From: Gammaproteobacteria bacterium | GTDB taxonomy: Bacteria; Pseudomonadota; Gammaproteobacteria; S012-40 | NCBI GenBank assembly: GCA_015491615.1 | Contig: WFVN01000189.1 | Coordinates: 1-7,881 of the forward strand | Direction: 5' to 3' | Length of the DNA: 7,881 nt | Shown here: piece by piece, positions 1 through 6,780 of the stretch | How the letters are laid out: each line of letters begins with the position of its first letter | Numbering within the stretch: position 1 is the first letter of the stretch | Program-made: the position numbers and the translations under genes | Notes under the pieces: model-generated | Database searches by the model: none | What the model was told of the DNA's origin: nothing | The model's input: the letters and a program-made list of their open reading frames with translations, nothing else

Positions 1-2
1 CA

Positions 3-413
3 CGCAACCTGCTCGTGGAACGGGCCATCGACCACCTCACCCGCGGCGGTATCAGCATCGCGGCCGCCGCCGGCAACGAGGGCCCCGGCGCCCCACCCCG
101 CTACCCCGCCGCCCAACCGGCGGTGGTGGCGGTCACCGCCGTCGATGCCGACGGCCGCCCCTGGCGCCGCGCCGCCGCCGGGCCCCACATCGACTTCGCC
201 GCCCCCGGCGTCGACCTCTGGAGCGCCCGCCCCGGCGGCACCCACGCCTACCTCAGCGGCACCTCCTACGCCGTCCCCTTCGTCACCGCCGCCCTCGCCC
301 TCGAAAACGAAACCGCCCTCCGCCGCCGCGCCCGCGACCTGGGCGAACCCGGGCGCGACGACCGTTTCGGCTGGGGGTTGATTCAAATGCCCGGATGCTC
401 CCGATCCGGATGA
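3..413 (+). CDS. Subtilisin-like (S8) serine protease, C-terminal part
   Basis: This is the 3' end of a gene cut by the left window edge; about 136 residues are visible and the frame is open to base 3. Two S8 family signatures are present. One is the oxyanion-hole Asn in AAAGNEGPG (Asn codon at 75-77). The other is the nucleophile block SGTSYAVPFVTAALAL, with the catalytic Ser codon at 264-266 in the usual GTS-x-A-x-P context. The Asp and His of the triad would lie upstream, outside the window. About 48 residues follow the Ser, ending in a GWGLIQMPGC tail, so there is no long C-terminal extension or autotransporter domain. Family members hydrolyse peptide bonds and are usually exported, but the signal peptide cannot be seen here. 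Codon third positions are almost all C or G, unlike the ferritin gene next door. The gene converges on the ferritin gene with an 88-base gap. The family call is secure; the substrate is unknown. Confidence 0.9.
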   Translation, partial: RNLLVERAIDHLTRGGISIAAAAGNEGPGAPPRYPAAQPAVVAVTAVDADGRPWRRAAAGPHIDFAAPGVDLWSARPGGTHAYLSGTSYAVPFVTAALALENETALRRRARDLGEPGRDDRFGWGLIQMPGCSRSG

Positions 414-501
414 ACCCTATGAGAATCCCAGAAAATACCGCCTCAAACCGGCTCCCCCCCACGGACGCGCTCACCCCCGCGCCCACACCAAGACCGCCCC
501 C
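414..501. other. Short convergent intergenic gap
   Basis: This 88-base gap separates two converging genes. A terminator for each would be expected, but I see no GC-rich stem followed by a T run on either strand. The nearest hairpin candidate, CCGGAT / ATCCGG at 391-396 and 404-409, lies inside the end of the protease gene and has no T tract. Confidence 0.5.
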
Positions 502-975
502 TCAAGAACCTTCGCCCTGACCGGTGAACGGCTCCATCTCGCCCGGCCTGCGCAACATCTTATCGACCTCACCCTGGTGCATCTCTTCCTCGCTGATCAT
601 ACGGCGAGCATATTCTTCCAAGAGAACGGATTTGTCCTTGACCAAAGAAAGCAACTCACGGTAGGTCTCGAGGGCCCGCCGCTCGTGCTCCAGGGACTCG
701 CGCAGAATATCGCCGATACCATGCTTGTGGGTTTCGAGCAACGGGCCGATCGCAAGAGAAGGGTGCCCACCCAAATGCGTGATCAACTCCCCGGCCTCGC
801 GGGCATGCCGCAATGACTCCTCAGCCTGCTTCTCCATCCAAGAAACGATGGGGATCCGGTTGTATCCATAGATCATGAACGCATAGTGGGTATAGCGCAC
901 GACCCCCGCCAACTCGAGCTCCAGGATCTTGTTCAAGTGATCGATCACGGCAGCCTTGTCAAACTCGTAGTCCAT
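502..975 (-). CDS. Bacterioferritin-like di-iron ferritin-fold protein
   Basis: A complete 157-aa protein beginning MDYEFDKAAVIDHLNKILE. Its length and helical pattern fit a four-helix-bundle ferritin-like protein, which in this family oxidises Fe(II) at a di-iron centre and stores or detoxifies iron in the cytoplasm. Candidate metal ligands by position are Glu21 in helix 1 (ELELAGVVRY), Glu53 and His57 in helix 2 (EESLRHA), Glu98 in helix 3 and the Glu130-x-x-His133 pair in helix 4 (EEEMH). The Glu-to-His spacing in helix 2 is one residue longer than in classical Bfr. I see no clear equivalent of the haem-ligating Met, so haem binding is doubtful. The start is well supported: AAAGGAGA lies 5 bases before the ATG. 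The gene is visibly less GC-rich than both neighbours, which could reflect codon selection for high expression. It is probably a single-gene unit and not part of the defence genes. A Dps-like or rubrerythrin-like role is an alternative. Confidence 0.88.
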   Translation of the reverse strand: MDYEFDKAAVIDHLNKILELELAGVVRYTHYAFMIYGYNRIPIVSWMEKQAEESLRHAREAGELITHLGGHPSLAIGPLLETHKHGIGDILRESLEHERRALETYRELLSLVKDKSVLLEEYARRMISEEEMHQGEVDKMLRRPGEMEPFTGQGEGS

Positions 976-980
976 GGGTT

Positions 981-988
981 TCTCCTTT
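981..988 (-). promoter_or_regulatory. Ribosome binding site of the ferritin-like gene
   Basis: On the minus strand AAAGGAGA is followed by AACCC and the ATG at 975. This is a near-ideal Shine-Dalgarno sequence at a normal distance and fixes the start codon. Confidence 0.85.
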
Positions 989-1029
989 CGCGGTCTGAAT
1001 CACTTCGGGTATTCCAAAGAGTGCACCGA

Positions 1030-1053
1030 TCAGAACCAAATCGTTTTGGCTGA
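1030..1053. promoter_or_regulatory. Imperfect dyad, possible operator or leader hairpin
   Basis: The arms are TCAG-AA-CCAAA and TTTGG-CTGA around a TCGT centre. All nine arm positions pair if the two extra A bases on the left are bulged out. It lies just downstream of the candidate -10 of the ferritin-like gene, about where a repressor would sit or where a hairpin would form in the 5' leader. I do not recognise it as a Fur box or any other known site. Confidence 0.35.
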
Positions 1054-1062
1054 CCCTACCAG

Positions 1063-1071
1063 AGTATAATA
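1063..1071 (-). promoter_or_regulatory. Candidate -10 element for the ferritin-like gene
   Basis: The minus strand reads CTATTATACTCT, with two overlapping hexamers close to the -10 consensus: TATTAT (1071-1066) and TATACT (1068-1063). It is the only AT-rich hexamer cluster upstream of the ferritin start and would give a leader of about 80 bases. No convincing -35 hexamer lies 16-18 bases upstream, because that stretch is G-rich. If real, the promoter may need an activator. Seen: the hexamers. Inferred: the function. Confidence 0.35.
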
Positions 1072-1213
1072 GCCTCTCCCGACCTTCCCGCTGGCCCACG
1101 CCGATCTTCCGATCACCGCCGGTGGGACCCGTTCACCCACTCCAGGATGGCATGCTCGACCACCCCTGTTCTACCAAGGGCCGCCCGGGGTAAATGACCT
1201 CGGCCTCGTGCAC

Positions 1214-1227
1214 CGCTGCATGCAGCG
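1214..1227. repeat. 14-base perfect palindrome
   Basis: CGCTGCATGCAGCG is perfectly self-complementary. It sits in non-coding sequence about 80 bases past the stop of the giant gene. It could be a protein-binding site, part of a terminator-like structure or chance in GC-rich DNA; nothing here decides between these. Confidence 0.4.
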
Positions 1228-1238
1228 CCCAACTCTTC

Positions 1239-1273
1239 GCCCCGCACCGAAATACAGCTTCTTGCTGCGGGGC
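1239..1273 (-). terminator. Hairpin downstream of the giant gene, possible weak terminator
   Basis: An 8-base perfect inverted repeat (GCCCCGCA / TGCGGGGC) surrounds a 19-base loop and begins 36 bases after the TAG stop of the giant gene. The stem would form in its transcript. It lacks a following T run, so it is not a standard intrinsic terminator. It could instead stabilise the 3' end or help a Rho-dependent stop. Confidence 0.3.
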
Positions 1274-1308
1274 TCCCATCCCATCATCAACCCGCCCCGG
1301 CCCACCTG

Positions 1309-4300
1309 CTACGCCTCGGTCGTCTCGGTGGTCTGCGCTCGCGCAAGCCCCTCCTGGGTATCCGAAGCGGTGTTTCCCGCTCCCTCTGGCCTCTGGGCCC
1401 GATCACGAGCCAGGCGCTCACGCAGGGCCTCGTCCAATTTTTTCACAGTAGCCACAGGATCGCTCCACCAGTCCAAAGACCAAACGCGCAGCAGAGTCCA
1501 GCCCAGTCCTTCCAGGACCTGCTGGCGGATCTTGTCCCGCTCGCGGGCGTAGGCGCTGCTGTGGTAGCTGGCGCCGTCGCATTCGATGCCGGCCAGGTAG
1601 GCGCCGGGCCGGTCCGGATGCACCACGCCCAGGTCGATGCGGTAGGCGGAGACGCCGATCTGCGGGTGCACGTCCCAACCCCGCTCGCGCAAGGCGCGGG
1701 CGACGGCCGCCTCGAAGGGCGATTCGAAATCCCCCTGGGGGCCGTAAACCGCTTCGCCCAGGGCGGCTGGACCGCGTTCGGCGTATTCGAGGAAGTGTTT
1801 GAGGTCGATCACCGCCCGTGCGCGGGTGCGGTTGAGGTCGATCTGGTCCGGGCGCAGGGTGGAGAAGACGCGCATCTCGTGGCGCGCGCGGGTGAGGGCG
1901 ACGTTGAGCCGCCGCTCCCCGCCCTCGCGGTTCAGGGGGCCGAAGTTCATGGTCACGCGTCCGCTCCGGTCCGGGCCGTAGGTGACGCTGAAGAGGATGA
2001 CGTCGCGCTCGTCCCCCTGCACGGTTTCCAGGTTTTTGACGAACACCGGTTCGGTGACGGCCTCGGGGGAGAAGGCCCATTCGATCTCGGGGTGGGCCGC
2101 GCGCGCCTCGTCCAGGAGGTTTTCGATGAGGGTCTGTTGCTCGGCGTTGAAGGTGACCACGCCGATGGAGCGCCCCCGGTGTTCTTCGTCCGGGTGCGTG
2201 AGGCGGGCGAGGATCTCCGCCACGATGGCGCGCGCCTCCGCCAGGTTGTGGCGCGCCTTGCCCCGTTCGTAGTGGCCTTCCACGGGGGTCAGGCGCACGC
2301 CCTGGTCCGGGAACACCGGCGCCGGGAAAGTGACGAGGCGGCTGTCGTAGTAGCGGGCGTTGGAGAAGGCGATGAGGCTCTCGCGCCGGGAGCGGTAGTG
2401 CAGGTTGAGGGTCTTCTGCGGGATCCCCGCCCCCAGCATTTCGTCGAGGATGCTCTCCAGGTCGCCTTCCACGTCGATGTCGCCGTCGGGGTCGTCGTCG
2501 GCGCGGGCGAAGAAGTTGGTGGGCGGCATTTGCTTGGGGTCGCCGGCGACGACCACCTGCCGGCCGCGGGCCAGGGAGCCGATGGCGTCCCAGGTGGTGA
2601 TCTGGGAGGCCTCGTCGAAGATGACCACGTCGAACACGTCCCGGTCGGCCGGCAGGTATTGGGCCACGGACAGGGGCGACATCATCAGGCAGGGGGTGAG
2701 CCGGGTGAGGGCCTCGGGGATCTCCTCCAGGAGGCGGCGCACGGGTTTGTGGCGTTTTTTCTTCTGCAGTTCGTGGCGCAGCACGCCCCAGTCGGAGGCG
2801 CGGGCGACGTCGCCCGGGCGGGGGAACCGGGCGCACAGGGTGGCGGCGATGGTCTCCGCCGTGAGCCGCTGATAGCGCTCGTCGAGTTCGCGAAAGTCGT
2901 GGATGAGGGCTTCGTGCTCGGGGCTGGAGAAGGTGCGCAGGACTTCGTCCTCGTCGATGAGGGCCGCCGACCACCAGGCGCAGTAGGCGGCCTCGAAAGT
3001 GCGTTCGACTTCGTCCGCCGGCACCCGCCCCGCTTCGATGGCCTCCACCAGGGGGCGCAGGTCCAGGGCCAGGGCTTCCGCCCGCCGGCGGCGCCAACCG
3101 CACCAAGCGCGCAGTTCCGCATGACGCCGGGCGATCTGGCCGGCGGCCTCGCGGATGGCGGCGAAGGCGTGGTGGGAGGCGGCGAAGGCTTCCCTGGGCG
3201 AGCCGCCCGCCTGTTCCTCGAAGGCCGCGCAGGCGGCGCGGAAGTCTTCGAGATCATCCAGAAAGCGCCGTGCCGCCCGCCCCACGGTGGCCGAGGGAGC
3301 CAGCAGTTCGTCGGCCTCGCCGAGGAGGGTGTGCAGGCGTTGGCGGATGCGGGCCAGGGCCGCGGGGTCGTCGGCCAGGCGACCGCTCGCTTCCCGCAGG
3401 CGTAGGGCCAGCCCCTTGAGCGTTTCCAGCGCCTCGGGGTCGGTGTCGGGACCGGCCCACGGGGTCACGGGGGCGAGGTGGGCGTCGAGCCGTTCGATGG
3501 CCGCCTCTTCGGCCCGTAGGCGCGCCAGGAGGGGCGCGTCCCGTTCCGGATCGGGGGTGCCGAGGGCGCCGCCGGCGCGCATCTCGCGGATGATTCTGCG
3601 ACGGGCGAAGTAGCGTTTCGGCCACCAGCTCTCCGAGGCCTGCCGCCAGCGGCGGGCGATCTGTTCTCCGTCCAGATGGCACCAGGCCCCGGGTTCATAG
3701 GGGCAGCAGAGTTCGTTTCGGGCCTGGGCATGGGCGCGCAGGTGGGCTATGCCCTGCTCCAGGGCCTCCAGCCTCGCGGTGCCGTCCGGCCCGAGGGCGA
3801 AGGCGAGCGGCCGGCCATGGGCCTCCAGCAAGGTCGCCGCCAGCTCGGCCAGGCCCTCAAGGCGCGCCAGGGTGTGGTCGGGGAGGTCGATGCCCAGGGC
3901 CTCGAGGAGGGCCTCAGCGGCCGCTTCGGCGCTGGCCGCAGTCGCCGCCAGGCGTTCGGCGCGCTCGGTCATCTGGGTCTCCCAGTGGGGTGACCAGTCG
4001 CCCTTCTCCACCAGGCGGAAGGGGGTGTCGGTCACTTCGCCCACGGCCTGTCCCTGGATGCGCAACCGTTCCGCCGCTTCGCGCATCCGTTGCAGCCGTT
4101 CGCTGTCGTGCTGGTCGGCCCGCGGCCAGTGGAAACGGACCCGTTCGGCCAGGTCGGCGTCGCGGATCTTGACGCCCATGGCGTAGTGGGGGGTCAGGCC
4201 GTTGCGCCCGGGGGTGTGGAGGTGGTCCACGAGCCGGTTCAGACGGTCGCGCAACTGGCGCAGGCGTTCCGCCTCCGTCTGCCACGCGGTGGTGTCGTAG

Positions 4301-6603
4301 TTGCGGGTTTCGGCACGCTCCCAGGCGCGGCGCAGTTGTTCCAACACGTCGGCCTTGCGCGCCTTGTTGGAGTGCAGGGGCAGGCAGAAGTCTCCCAGGC
4401 CTACCGCCTCCAGGCGCCGGTGCACCACTTCCAGGGCCGCCGTCTTCTCGGAGACGAACAGGACCGTCTTGCCCTTGCCCAGCAGGTGGGCGATGAGGTT
4501 GCTGATGGTCTGGCTCTTGCCGGTGCCGGGCGGGCCGATGAGGACGAAGTCCTTACCCCGGTCGGCGCTGGCGATGGCCGCCATCTGGGAGGCGTCCGCG
4601 GGCAGTGGGGTGAGCAGGTCCGAGGGCCGGTATTCCCGGTCCAGGGCCTGGTCGGCGACGAAGTCCACCTCGCTGGGAAACGGGTCGCGCGGGGTGTCCA
4701 TGAGGTGGCGCACCACCCGGTTGCGGCGCAGGGCCTCCGTGCGCTCGACGAGGTCCTTCCACATGAGGTATTTGGCGAAGGAGAAGTGCCCCAGGACCAC
4801 CTCTTCCACCACTTCGAATCCGGGCGCGTCCTTCACCGCCTTGCGCACCCGGTTCCAGATGCCGGTGACGTCGATGCCGCTGTGGTCTTGGGGCAGGGGG
4901 CCGTCCAGGCCGCGGATGTCGAGGGCGAAGTCCTTGCGCAGCATTTCCAGGAGGGTGGTGTTGAAACGGGGTTCGTCGTCGTGGGCCACGAGACGCACGC
5001 CGCTGCGCACGGATCGGCGTTCGAGGCTCACCGGCAGGAGGATGAGGGGGGCGCGGAAGCGTCGGTCGTCGTTTTCGTTCCGTTTCCAGAGGAGGAAACC
5101 GAGGGCCAGGTAGAGGGTGTTGGCGCCCCCTTCCTGGAGGGCGGTCTGGGTCTTGCGGTAGAGGGTGACGGTGCGGCGCTCCAGTTCTTCCTTGGGCATG
5201 TCCACGAGGACTTGTTTCTTGTCCAGGGCGTCGCGGGCGTATTCCTCGACGATGGAGCGGCCCGTGCGTTGTCTGTGCAGGACCTCGTCCTGCCGCTCGA
5301 TGACGCGCTTGGGCAGGGGAGCGATGGCGATCTTCGCCCCTTCGGCCAGGCGGTCTTCGAGGCGCGCGGGGTCCGGGCACAGGATGCGCAGGCTGCTCCG
5401 GCTGGCCCGGTGGTTGAGCAGGGGGTTGCGGGCGGACAGGTCGAGCAGTTTGCGTTGCCAGCGTTCCAGGCGCCCCCCCGGGGTCTCCGGCGGGGCGTCT
5501 TCCGGCGTTTCGTCGAAATCGGGCAACGGCGGGGCCTCTTCCAGGGGCGGCGCCTCGGCCTGAATCTCCTGTTCCGCCCCGGCATCGCCGCCGGTCAAGG
5601 CCAGGGGGGCGATCTGCAGGGCCCGCGCTCGGCGGATGTCCGCCGCCGCGTCGAAGGTGTCGTCCCGCTCCGGGTCGATGGCCTCGGCGCCGGCCTTGAC
5701 AGCGCGGCTGAAGGGCGGCGTCGGGTGCTGGGTGACGTAGGTGGTCTCGATGAGAATCAGTTCGTCGAGCTGGATGCGTTTGCGCAGGGTCTCCGCATCG
5801 TCGACGAGGACGCTGGACAACTCCTCGGGCTGCAGCCAGAGCCCCACCAGGGCGTGCCCCTCGGGCAGGACGACGATGGGGTTGAGGCCGGCCTGCTCGA
5901 GGGCGGCGGCGAACAGCAGGGTGGTGTCCAGGCAGGTGGCCACCCGTCCCTCCAGGATCTGGCCCGGGAGGCGGATCTTCTGGCCGTCGCGTTCGAAACT
6001 GGCCGGCGGCACCGCGTAACGGATGTCCAGTCCGGCGATGGCGCTGTAGATGGCGGCGGCGATTTCCCACACCCGCCGGCGGCTGCCCGAGCGGTAGCCG
6101 TCGATGCCGTCGGGTTTGCCGGCGGCCCGGAGGAGGCGGCTCGCCTCGTGGAGGATGCGGTCCACCGCCGGGTCGTTGGGCAGGCAGAAGGCCGCCAGCA
6201 GCTCGGGCATGTGATCGGTGCCGCCCCATTCGTTGGGGGCCAGCAGCTCCACCGGGCGGTCGAGGCGGGCGAGGACGTCCCCTTGCCGCTCCACGGTGAG
6301 GGTGACCGTGCCGCGCACCGCTTCGGGCAGATTGCGGAGGAAGTCGCCCTTCAGGCGCACGTCCCGGTCGTTCACGTGGAGTTTCGTGGCGGCGGGCAGG
6401 CGGTCCACTTGCCAGGTCTTGGGCTCGAGGAAGGCCGGGTCGGCCGTGAGGGTGATGCGTAGGTCTTCCAAGGGTTGGTGTGGGTCTTTGTTTTCCAGCG
6501 CCAGGTCCCGCAGGATGGCGAAGGCGCTCTGGTGACAGGCGAAATTGATCTTGTCGACGATCCCGCAGTGGATGGCGACGGTCGCCCCCGTTTGCTGATT
6601 CAT
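1309..6603 (-). CDS. Giant transglutaminase-like / DUF4011 / SF1 helicase / Vsr-type nuclease fusion (Hhe-like)
   Basis: A 1764-aa multidomain protein, probably a cytoplasmic antiphage effector. Domains in order: residues 1-125, a beta-rich, possibly Ig-like region; about 130-310, a transglutaminase-like domain with candidate triad Cys224 (VATCLDTT), His250 (PEGHALVG) and Glu286 (LILIETT); 344-376, an acidic proline-rich linker; from 379, a DUF4011-type region opening with RWQRKLLDLSARNPLLNHR; from about 665, a superfamily 1 helicase with Walker A GPPGTGKS (690-697), Walker B VIFDEASQ (1327-1334), GDPKQ (1354-1358), LHYRSR (1401-1406), TVQGDERDVI (1527-1536) and LNVALTRAR (1566-1574); about 765-1300, a long helical insert; 1627-1720, a nuclease of the Vsr/MTES_1575 type with Asp1657 (YRIDLG), Glu1674-Cys-Asp1676 (GIECDG) and His1681. 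The ATG at 6603 is chosen because AAGGGGGG lies 5 bases upstream. A DUF4011-helicase-Vsr architecture was reported as the single-gene Hhe defence system; orthology is inferred. All visible motifs are intact. The Card1-like gene lies 177 bases upstream. Confidence 0.85.
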   Translation of the reverse strand: MNQQTGATVAIHCGIVDKINFACHQSAFAILRDLALENKDPHQPLEDLRITLTADPAFLEPKTWQVDRLPAATKLHVNDRDVRLKGDFLRNLPEAVRGTVTLTVERQGDVLARLDRPVELLAPNEWGGTDHMPELLAAFCLPNDPAVDRILHEASRLLRAAGKPDGIDGYRSGSRRRVWEIAAAIYSAIAGLDIRYAVPPASFERDGQKIRLPGQILEGRVATCLDTTLLFAAALEQAGLNPIVVLPEGHALVGLWLQPEELSSVLVDDAETLRKRIQLDELILIETTYVTQHPTPPFSRAVKAGAEAIDPERDDTFDAAADIRRARALQIAPLALTGGDAGAEQEIQAEAPPLEEAPPLPDFDETPEDAPPETPGGRLERWQRKLLDLSARNPLLNHRASRSSLRILCPDPARLEDRLAEGAKIAIAPLPKRVIERQDEVLHRQRTGRSIVEEYARDALDKKQVLVDMPKEELERRTVTLYRKTQTALQEGGANTLYLALGFLLWKRNENDDRRFRAPLILLPVSLERRSVRSGVRLVAHDDEPRFNTTLLEMLRKDFALDIRGLDGPLPQDHSGIDVTGIWNRVRKAVKDAPGFEVVEEVVLGHFSFAKYLMWKDLVERTEALRRNRVVRHLMDTPRDPFPSEVDFVADQALDREYRPSDLLTPLPADASQMAAIASADRGKDFVLIGPPGTGKSQTISNLIAHLLGKGKTVLFVSEKTAALEVVHRRLEAVGLGDFCLPLHSNKARKADVLEQLRRAWERAETRNYDTTAWQTEAERLRQLRDRLNRLVDHLHTPGRNGLTPHYAMGVKIRDADLAERVRFHWPRADQHDSERLQRMREAAERLRIQGQAVGEVTDTPFRLVEKGDWSPHWETQMTERAERLAATAASAEAAAEALLEALGIDLPDHTLARLEGLAELAATLLEAHGRPLAFALGPDGTARLEALEQGIAHLRAHAQARNELCCPYEPGAWCHLDGEQIARRWRQASESWWPKRYFARRRIIREMRAGGALGTPDPERDAPLLARLRAEEAAIERLDAHLAPVTPWAGPDTDPEALETLKGLALRLREASGRLADDPAALARIRQRLHTLLGEADELLAPSATVGRAARRFLDDLEDFRAACAAFEEQAGGSPREAFAASHHAFAAIREAAGQIARRHAELRAWCGWRRRRAEALALDLRPLVEAIEAGRVPADEVERTFEAAYCAWWSAALIDEDEVLRTFSSPEHEALIHDFRELDERYQRLTAETIAATLCARFPRPGDVARASDWGVLRHELQKKKRHKPVRRLLEEIPEALTRLTPCLMMSPLSVAQYLPADRDVFDVVIFDEASQITTWDAIGSLARGRQVVVAGDPKQMPPTNFFARADDDPDGDIDVEGDLESILDEMLGAGIPQKTLNLHYRSRRESLIAFSNARYYDSRLVTFPAPVFPDQGVRLTPVEGHYERGKARHNLAEARAIVAEILARLTHPDEEHRGRSIGVVTFNAEQQTLIENLLDEARAAHPEIEWAFSPEAVTEPVFVKNLETVQGDERDVILFSVTYGPDRSGRVTMNFGPLNREGGERRLNVALTRARHEMRVFSTLRPDQIDLNRTRARAVIDLKHFLEYAERGPAALGEAVYGPQGDFESPFEAAVARALRERGWDVHPQIGVSAYRIDLGVVHPDRPGAYLAGIECDGASYHSSAYARERDKIRQQVLEGLGWTLLRVWSLDWWSDPVATVKKLDEALRERLARDRAQRPEGAGNTASDTQEGLARAQTTETTEA

Positions 6604-6780
6604 GGTTTCCCCCCTTGCCGTGCGTTGTACATGCTCCCCCGGACCAGTCCCCTGCCCGGTGCATCCGGACGGTGTGCCGAAGACGTGTTTTTTCGCAGGG
6701 CCCGGCGCCCCTCCGCGCCCGGCCACCCTGCGGCCCTTCTCACCCTCGCCTTTCGAATGCCCCCGTGCCGGGCGGGCGGT
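6604..6780 (-). other. 177-base gap between the two defence genes
   Basis: This is GC-rich leader sequence upstream of the giant gene. It contains the ribosome binding site at its left end and one AT-rich patch near 6687-6693 (a run of six A on the minus strand). I see no good -10/-35 pair and no terminator after the Card1-like gene, so read-through and a shared transcript are possible. The gap is longer than in a tight operon, so a separate promoter cannot be excluded. Confidence 0.5.
6609..6616 (-). promoter_or_regulatory. Ribosome binding site deciding the start of the giant gene
   Basis: On the minus strand AAGGGGGG is followed by AAACC and ATG at 6603. The frame stays open upstream to a GTG at 6726, but that 41-residue extension is Gly/Pro-rich, looks non-coding and has no such site. 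The ATG at 6603 is therefore preferred. Confidence 0.75.

Larger units (their letters stand above)
976..1308. other. 333-base intergenic region, likely boundary of the defence genes
   Basis: No gene I can support lies here. Part 976-1080 is AT-richer and is probably the promoter and 5' leader of the ferritin-like gene. Part 1110-1308 is GC-rich and holds palindromic elements at 1114-1124, 1214-1227 and 1239-1273, listed separately where notable. A minus-strand reading frame of 38 codons (1171-1287) has no ribosome binding site and no recognisable product. No typical intrinsic terminator with a T run was seen after the giant gene's TAG stop. Confidence 0.6.

Noticed and set aside
391..409. Hairpin CCGGAT / ATCCGG near the protease stop
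   Set aside because: Six-base stem inside the coding sequence without a T tract; not a supported terminator.
1065..1070. Perfect TATAAT on the + strand
   Set aside because: No -35 at a normal distance, and it would drive transcription antisense into the giant gene with no + strand gene downstream.
1116..1175. Short - strand translation containing AILEWVNGSHRR, faintly like the end of an IS3-type transposase
   Set aside because: The similarity covers about a dozen residues and the expected flanking motifs are absent; too weak to call a mobile-element remnant.
1171..1287. 38-codon - strand reading frame after the giant gene, in frame with its TAG stop
   Set aside because: No ribosome binding site, no recognisable product, and no reason to think the TAG is read through or recoded.
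1561..3405. 614-codon open frame on the + strand
   Set aside because: It lies fully antisense to the giant gene, whose helicase and nuclease motifs are unmistakable. Its product is a low-complexity Gly/Val/Asp-rich shadow typical of GC-rich DNA.
4090..6462. 790-codon open frame on the + strand
   Set aside because: Antisense shadow of the same gene, with no recognisable motif and no plausible ribosome binding site.
4553..6664. 703-codon open frame on the - strand in another frame
   Set aside because: Arg/Pro/Gly-rich translation overlapping the DUF4011 and transglutaminase-like coding sequence; a frame shadow.
6604..6726. Extended start of the giant protein at GTG 6726
   Set aside because: The extra 41 residues are Gly/Pro-rich without domain character, while ATG 6603 has a strong, well-spaced ribosome binding site.
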